Part shown: one piece after another, positions 60,389 through 64,000 of the stretch
How the letters are laid out: each line of letters begins with the position of its first letter
Position numbering within the stretch: the stretch's first letter is position 1
Assembly (NCBI RefSeq): GCF_002796985.1
Contig: NZ_PEKX01000001.1
Coordinates: forward strand, 1-64,000
Direction of reading: 5' to 3'
DNA from: Pseudomonas sp.
Lineage (GTDB): Bacteria; Pseudomonadota; Gammaproteobacteria; Pseudomonadales; Pseudomonadaceae
DNA length: 64,000 nucleotides
Notes under the pieces: generated by a model
What the model saw: the letters and a program-made list of their open reading frames with translations, nothing else
What the model was told of the DNA's origin: nothing
The model's database searches: none
Position numbers and translations under genes: made by a program

Positions 60389-60406
60389 TAACATCCGGGT
60401 GTCACA
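60389..60406 (+). promoter_or_regulatory. Candidate Pho box upstream of phoB
   Basis: CTAACAT, four bases (CCGG), then GTGTCAC: each half matches the CTGTCAT Pho-box consensus at five of seven positions. A possible -10 element, TTATCTAAT (60425-60433), lies 19 bases further on, and the phoB ATG at 60465. PhoB is known to activate its own operon, so this is a reasonable binding site. Confidence 0.45.
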
Positions 60407-60464
60407 TTCATGAAATATTTCCGTTATCTAATGCGGCGCATTACAGAAATTCTGAGGCCTCAGC

Positions 60465-61154
60465 ATGGTTGGCAAGACAATCCTCATCGTCGATGACGAA
60501 GCTCCGATCCGGGAAATGATCGCCGTGGCCCTGGAGATGGCCGGCTACGAATGTCTGGAGGCCGACAGCGCCCAGCAGGCGCACGCGGTGATCGTCGATC
60601 GCAAGCCGGACCTGATCCTGCTCGACTGGATGCTCCCGGGAACCTCGGGCATCGAACTGGCCCGCCGTCTCAAGCGTGACGAGCTGACCTCGGCCATCCC
60701 GATCATCATGCTCACCGCCAAGGGCGAAGAGGACAACAAGATCCAGGGCCTGGAAGTCGGCGCCGATGACTACATCACCAAGCCGTTCTCCCCACGCGAG
60801 CTGGTGGCCCGGCTGAAGGCCGTGCTGCGTCGCACCGGCGCCGGCGACAGCGAGACGCCGATCGAAGTCGGCGGCCTGTTGCTCGACCCGATCAGCCACC
60901 GCGTGACCATCGACGGCAAACCCGCCGAGATGGGCCCGACCGAATATCGCCTGCTGCAGTTCTTCATGACCCACCAGGAGCGCGCCTACACCCGTGGCCA
61001 GTTGCTGGACCAGGTCTGGGGCGGCAACGTCTATGTCGAGGAGCGCACGGTCGACGTGCACATCCGCCGCCTGCGCAAGGCGCTGGGCGAGGTCTACGAA
61101 AATCTGGTTCAGACCGTGCGCGGCACCGGGTATCGTTTCTCGACCAAAAGCTGA
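60465..61154 (+). CDS. phoB: Phosphate regulon response regulator PhoB
   Basis: 229 residues. Receiver domain with acidic pocket VDDEAP (Asp10, Asp11), phospho-acceptor Asp54 (LLDWMLPG) and Lys in MLTAKGEE; the C-terminal winged HTH (about 130-225) contains GPTEYRLLQFFMTHQERAYTRGQLLD, VEERTVDVHIRRLRK and TVRGTGYRF. Phosphorylated by PhoR in low phosphate, it activates Pho genes. ATG at 60465. Forty bases before phoR. Confidence 0.97.
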   Translation: MVGKTILIVDDEAPIREMIAVALEMAGYECLEADSAQQAHAVIVDRKPDLILLDWMLPGTSGIELARRLKRDELTSAIPIIMLTAKGEEDNKIQGLEVGADDYITKPFSPRELVARLKAVLRRTGAGDSETPIEVGGLLLDPISHRVTIDGKPAEMGPTEYRLLQFFMTHQERAYTRGQLLDQVWGGNVYVEERTVDVHIRRLRKALGEVYENLVQTVRGTGYRFSTKS

Positions 61155-61193
61155 CCCGGCTTCTCAACTGGCGGGCACAAGGAACGGAATTTC

Positions 61194-62498
61194 GTGACCC
61201 AGAACTGGAGTGGCGTGCTGATACGCCACCTGCTGCTAGTCGCCGCCGCCGGCGCGCTGCTCGGCCTGATTACCGGCCAGTACGGCTGGGCCATCGCCGT
61301 GGCGCTGGCCGCCTACCTCGGCTGGTCGACCTGGCAGTTGCTGCGCCTGCACAAGTGGCTGAAGAACCACCAGCCCGATGAAGCCCCGCCCGACGGCTAC
61401 GGCCTGTGGGGCGAGGTGTTCGACAGCATCTACCACTTGCAGCGGCGCAACCAGCGGGCCCGCGGGCGCCTGCAGGCAGTGATCGACCGTATGCAGGAAT
61501 CCACCGCGGCGCTGCGCGACGGCATGATCCTGCTCGACCGCGACGGCAACCTGGAATGGTGGAACCAGTCCGCCGAGCGCCTGCTGGGCCTCAAGAGCCC
61601 GCAGGACGGGGGCCAGCCGGTGACCAACCTGGTCCGCCATCCGCGCTTCAAGGAATACTTCGAGGGCGAGGATTACCGCGAACCGCTGGAGCTCGCCTCG
61701 CCCATCAGCGACAACCTGCGCCTGCAGTTCCACATCACCCTCTATGGCGCCGGCGAGCACCTGATGCTGGTGCGCGACGTGACCCGCGTCCACCAGCTGG
61801 AGCAGATGCGCAAGGACTTTGTCGCCAACGTCTCCCACGAGCTGCGCACCCCGCTGACGGTGATCGCCGGCTACCTGGAGACACTGCTGGACAACGTCGA
61901 GAACGTGAACCCGCGCTGGACCCGTGCGCTGCAGCAGATGCAGCAGCAAGCCGGGCGCATGCAGAACCTGCTCAACGACCTGCTCCTGCTGGCCAAGCTG
62001 GAAGCCACCGATTACCCGGCGGACAACAAGCCGGTGGCGGTGGACCTGATGCTGCTGTCGATTCGCAACGACGCCCAGGCGCTGTCTGGCGCGCGCAACC
62101 ATCGCATCAGCCTGGAGGCGGACTCGAAGGTGAAGCTCAAGGGCAGCGAGGCGGAACTGCGCAGTGCCTTCTCCAACCTGGTATTCAACGCCGTGAAGTA
62201 CACCCCCGAGGAAGGCGAGATCCGCATCCGCTGGTGGGGTGACGAGCAGGGTGCGCACCTGGCCGTGCAGGACAGTGGCATCGGCATCGATCCCAAGCAC
62301 CTGCCGCGCCTGACCGAGCGCTTCTACCGTGTCGACTCCAGCCGCAACGCCAGTACCGGCGGCACCGGCCTGGGGCTGGCTATCGTCAAGCACGTACTGC
62401 TGCGCCATCGCAGCACCCTGGACATCAGCAGCGTGCCGGGCAAGGGCAGCAGCTTCACCTGCCACTTCCCGCCGCCGCAGGTCGAGAGTCGCGCATAA
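61194..62498 (+). CDS. phoR: Phosphate regulon sensor kinase PhoR
   Basis: 434 residues. Two N-terminal membrane segments (about 10-28 and 32-50), a PAS domain (about 95-200; MILLDRDGNLEWWNQSAERLLGL), then HisKA with His215 in FVANVSHELRTPLTV and the HATPase domain with NAVKYTPEEG, DSGIGIDPKHL and GGTGLGLAIVKH. Acts on PhoB under phosphate limitation. GTG at 61194 is chosen as it begins MTQNWSG; upstream frame lacks support. Followed by the CorC gene after about 90 bases. Confidence 0.95.
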   Translation: MTQNWSGVLIRHLLLVAAAGALLGLITGQYGWAIAVALAAYLGWSTWQLLRLHKWLKNHQPDEAPPDGYGLWGEVFDSIYHLQRRNQRARGRLQAVIDRMQESTAALRDGMILLDRDGNLEWWNQSAERLLGLKSPQDGGQPVTNLVRHPRFKEYFEGEDYREPLELASPISDNLRLQFHITLYGAGEHLMLVRDVTRVHQLEQMRKDFVANVSHELRTPLTVIAGYLETLLDNVENVNPRWTRALQQMQQQAGRMQNLLNDLLLLAKLEATDYPADNKPVAVDLMLLSIRNDAQALSGARNHRISLEADSKVKLKGSEAELRSAFSNLVFNAVKYTPEEGEIRIRWWGDEQGAHLAVQDSGIGIDPKHLPRLTERFYRVDSSRNASTGGTGLGLAIVKHVLLRHRSTLDISSVPGKGSSFTCHFPPPQVESRA

Positions 62499-62590
62499 CA
62501 GCCTTCCACTGCGACTCTTGTATGAGCGGGCTTGCCAGCCGGGCCCGCTGAACCGCATTCTTGTCCGTCCATTTGCTAACCAACAGAACC

Positions 62591-63931
62591 ATGGACCCTT
62601 CCCCTAGTAGCCACTTCCTCACTTACTTCGCCGATTTCGGCCTGATCCTGTTCGCCCTGTTCCTCGTCGTGCTCAACGGCTTCTTCGTCGCCGCCGAGTT
62701 CGCCATGGTCAAACTGCGCTCCACTCGGGTGGAGACCATCGTCAAGCAACACGGCTGGCGCGGCACCATCCTGCGCAAGGTGCACAACCAGCTCGACGCC
62801 TATCTTTCCGCCTGCCAGCTGGGCATCACCCTGGCCTCCCTCGGCTTGGGATGGGTTGGCGAGCCAGCCTTCGCCGAACTGATCGAGCCGCTGCTGGCCG
62901 CCGTTGGCGTGCATTCCGAGGAAGTCATCCGCGGCGTCTCGTTCTTCAGCGCGTTCTTCATCATTTCCTACCTGCACATCGTGGTCGGCGAGCTGGCGCC
63001 CAAGTCCTGGGCGATCCGCAAGCCCGAGCTGCTGTCGCTGTGGACGGCGGTGCCGTTGTACCTGTTCTACTGGGCGATGTACCCGGCCATCTGGCTGCTC
63101 AACGCCAGCGCCAACACCATCCTGAAGATTGCCGGGCAAGGCGAGCCTGGCCCGCATCACGAGCACCACTACAGCCGTGACGAGCTGAAGCTGATCCTGC
63201 ACTCCAGCCGCGCCCACGACCCGAGCGACCAGGGCATGCGCGTGCTGGCCTCGGCAGTGGAGCTGGGCGAACTGGAAGTGGCGGACTGGGCCAACTCCCG
63301 TGAAGATCTGGTCTACCTCGAGCGCAGCGCGCCGCTGGACGACATCCTCGCCACCATCCGCCGCCACAAGTACAGCCGCTACCCGGTGTACGACAGCGAG
63401 AAGGGCGAGTTCGTCGGCCTGCTGCACATCAAGGACCTGCTGCTGGCCCTCGCCACGCTGGACAGCCTGCCGGAGTCCTTCGACCTCGACGAGCTGACCC
63501 ACCCGCTGGAGATGGTCACCAAGCACCTGCCGCTGGCTCGCCTGCTGGAGCAGTTCCGCCAGGGCGGCTCACACTTCGCCCTGGTGGAGGAAGCCGACCA
63601 CAAGGTCGTCGGCTACCTGACCATGGAAGACGTGCTGGAGGTGCTGGTCGGCGACATCCAGGACGAACACCGCAAGGCCGAGCGCGGCATCGTCGCCTAT
63701 CAGCCCGGCAAACTGCTGGTGCGCGGCGACACCCCGCTGTTCAAGCTGGAGCGTCTACTGAGCATCGACCTGGACCACGTCGAGGCGGATACCCTCGCCG
63801 GCCTGGTCTACGACACTTTGAAGCGCGTGCCGGAAGAAGAAGAAGTCCTGGATACCGAGGGCTTGCGCATCATCGTGAAGAAGATGAAGGGCCCGAAGAT
63901 CGTTCTCGCCAAGGTGGTGAAGCTCGATTGA
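62591..63931 (+). CDS. CorC/HlyC-type membrane protein (DUF21-CBS)
   Basis: 446 residues. DUF21 membrane domain (about 15-200; ILFALFLVVLNGFFVAAEFAMVKL, SACQLGITLASLGLGWVGEP, FFIISYLHIVVGELAPKSWAI), a CBS pair (about 215-345; LDDILATIRRHKYSRYPVYD) and C-terminal CorC_HlyC domain (about 360-440). Proteins of this class are linked to Mg2+/Co2+ efflux or homeostasis. ATG at 62591 is chosen; the upstream frame has no support. Terminator follows. Next to phoR as in P. aeruginosa. Confidence 0.9.
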   Translation: MDPSPSSHFLTYFADFGLILFALFLVVLNGFFVAAEFAMVKLRSTRVETIVKQHGWRGTILRKVHNQLDAYLSACQLGITLASLGLGWVGEPAFAELIEPLLAAVGVHSEEVIRGVSFFSAFFIISYLHIVVGELAPKSWAIRKPELLSLWTAVPLYLFYWAMYPAIWLLNASANTILKIAGQGEPGPHHEHHYSRDELKLILHSSRAHDPSDQGMRVLASAVELGELEVADWANSREDLVYLERSAPLDDILATIRRHKYSRYPVYDSEKGEFVGLLHIKDLLLALATLDSLPESFDLDELTHPLEMVTKHLPLARLLEQFRQGGSHFALVEEADHKVVGYLTMEDVLEVLVGDIQDEHRKAERGIVAYQPGKLLVRGDTPLFKLERLLSIDLDHVEADTLAGLVYDTLKRVPEEEEVLDTEGLRIIVKKMKGPKIVLAKVVKLD

Positions 63932-63948
63932 GCGCCCCCTCCTGAACG

Positions 63949-63976
63949 AAAAGGCTGCCCGAGGGCAGCCTTTTTT
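63949..63976 (+). terminator. Terminator after the CorC-type gene
   Basis: Stem AAGGCTGCCC (63951-63960) with GGGCAGCCTT, 2-base loop GA, followed by T residues. Confidence 0.9.
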
Positions 63977-63986
63977 GTTGGTTCTT

Positions 63987-64000
63987 CGTAGGAGCGAGCT
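63987..64000. repeat. REP unit, GTAGGAGCGAGC family, cut by the window edge
   Basis: The last 14 bases, CGTAGGAGCGAGCT, repeat the left arm of the REPINs at 55063 and 59687. Confidence 0.75.

Noticed and set aside
62510..62560. Possible REP unit (GAGCGGGCTTGCCAGCCGGGCC) after phoR
   Set aside because: Too decayed and without an inverted partner; not annotated as a repeat, although it may be a relic of the same family.
1..64000. CRISPR arrays, tRNA or rRNA genes, prophage
   Set aside because: No regularly spaced direct repeats, no cloverleaf with a TTCGA-type arm and CCA end, no ribosomal RNA core sequence and no phage structural genes were seen.

Overview
The window is chromosomal DNA from a high-GC Pseudomonas of the P. 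aeruginosa lineage. This rests on gene order: comM, pchP, lysR/MATE, proE-like, rep, xpt, cycB, pauR, dadX/ridA/dadA, ydbL/ynbE/ydbH, lrp, pauB4, kauB, rpmG/rpmB, radC, coaBC/dut/algC/argB, pyrE, crc, rph, yicC, gmk, rpoZ, spoT, ridA, oxyR, recG, rubredoxins, ubiC/ubiA and phoB/phoR follow almost the same order as the stretch I recall in P. aeruginosa PAO1 (about PA5283 to PA5362). The abundant REP-type palindromes and some local differences suggest a relative rather than P. aeruginosa itself, perhaps near P. nitroreducens or P. citronellolis; that species guess is inference.

Layout. Bases 1-63 look like the outer end of a mobile element that splits comM; only the 3' part of comM (64-710) follows. 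0.7-3.1 kb: a Rid-family gene, a DUF1127 gene and a MocR-type regulator. 3.1-12 kb: accessory and regulatory genes, namely an Lgt-like/TlpA fusion, secreted phosphorylcholine phosphatase PchP, an RclR-like redox regulator divergent from a DUF417 membrane protein plus a small DUF2790 lipoprotein, a LysR/MATE pair around a clear palindrome, and a GGDEF-EAL protein. 12-16 kb: rep, xpt and cytochrome c5.

15.9-30.1 kb is an amino acid and polyamine catabolism neighbourhood: pauR, the dadA-ridA-dadX D-alanine operon, Lrp-type regulator, pauB4 and kauB, interleaved with the YdbH/YnbE/YdbL envelope lipid-transport cassette, a phospholipase D-like lipoprotein and an MFS carrier. 30-39 kb: ribosomal proteins L33 and L28, an orphan peptide-binding protein, radC, and the coaBC-dut-algC-argB run, in which algC sits at the 3' end of a longer in-frame membrane-anchored ORF. 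39-48 kb: pyrE, crc, rph, yicC, gmk, rpoZ, spoT and ridA, which are core nucleotide, RNA and stringent-response functions. 48-55 kb: a LysE/AraC pair, an SDR-like protein, oxyR-recG and a YbaK-HDOD protein. 55-64 kb: SCP2-like and HU proteins, two rubredoxins with their reductase, ubiC-ubiA, phoB-phoR with a candidate Pho box, and a CorC/HlyC-type membrane protein.

No rRNA, tRNA, CRISPR array, prophage or complete insertion sequence was seen. The least ordinary signals are the comM junction at the left edge, the RclR/DUF417/DUF2790 cluster, the Lgt-like/TlpA fusion, the long algC reading frame, and three families of palindromic repeats.
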